Shown one piece after another: positions 34,397-34,456 of a stretch of 34,456 bases of DNA. A model generated the notes under the pieces. The model was not told the DNA's origin and did no database searches. It saw only the letters and a list, made by a program, of their open reading frames with translations. The position numbers were made by a program, and so were the translations under genes. The first letter of the stretch is position 1. Each line of letters opens with the position of its first letter. Origin of the DNA: CAYWFU01 sp964457585 (GTDB taxonomy: Bacteria > JACRDZ01); the NCBI GenBank assembly GCA_964457585.1, contig CAYWFU010000027.1, positions 1-34,456 of the forward strand, written 5' to 3'.

Positions 34397-34456
34397 CAAG
34401 GCAGGGCAAACGCACTAAAAATCTTTATATAGCAATGAAATAAGGATATAAATCAA

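Overview
The window is a very AT-rich stretch of bacterial chromosome, apparently from an uncultivated anaerobe with a diderm-type cell plan. The inference rests on these genes: phosphatidylserine synthase and decarboxylase, several lipoproteins (lipobox Cys), a Tat-type signal, radical-SAM and polyferredoxin proteins, a 2-hydroxyacyl-CoA dehydratase/activase set, a very large secreted beta-helix protein and an SUMF1-domain lipoprotein. I cannot name the phylum from sequence alone; a candidate phylum is a guess. Nearly all genes are on the minus strand; only the HxlR regulator and bioA are on plus.

Layout. 1-935: no gene, but stacked inverted and dispersed repeats. 936-1319: retropepsin-like protease. 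1442-7198: a 1.9-kaa secreted parallel beta-helix protein built from eight modules. 7330-8450: a repeat element, then a PIN/RHH toxin-antitoxin pair lying between two copies of the tail of the next gene. 8452-13244: an apparent operon of an acyl-CoA dehydratase activase fused to a D-type subunit, a second D-type subunit, and a two-domain nitroreductase. 13515-18627: TPR/thioredoxin-fold protein, ApbE, AmmeMemoRadiSam-type radical SAM, pssA and psd. 18900-20714: Fis-like HTH protein and AAA/DUF4143 ATPase. 20975-23418: membrane polyferredoxin and DUF362 protein. 23587-26051: ribosomal protein L28, SUMF1 lipoprotein, Fic protein. 26041-27226: broken LVIVD-repeat gene. 27443-28893: divergent metallo-beta-lactamase-fold lipoprotein and HxlR regulator. 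29036-30376: bioA. 30391-34456: decayed type I restriction-modification island (hsdR remnant, TumE-like TA pair, STAS-like protein, shortened AlbA-domain protein, half-size HsdS); hsdM is not in the window.

The most striking theme is small palindromic or mobile sequences and their effect on genes. One dispersed element (four copies) sits in-frame inside the signal-peptide regions of two unrelated secreted proteins, and only those two copies lack the stop codons of the intergenic copies. Two short elements share the same terminal inverted repeats but carry different palindromic interiors. A 165-bp inverted-repeat element supplies the last codons of a radical SAM gene. Both toxin-antitoxin pairs are bracketed by direct repeats that duplicate the end or start of the adjacent gene. 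In the restriction island three genes (hsdR, the AlbA-domain gene, hsdS) appear to have lost their middle parts while keeping both ends.
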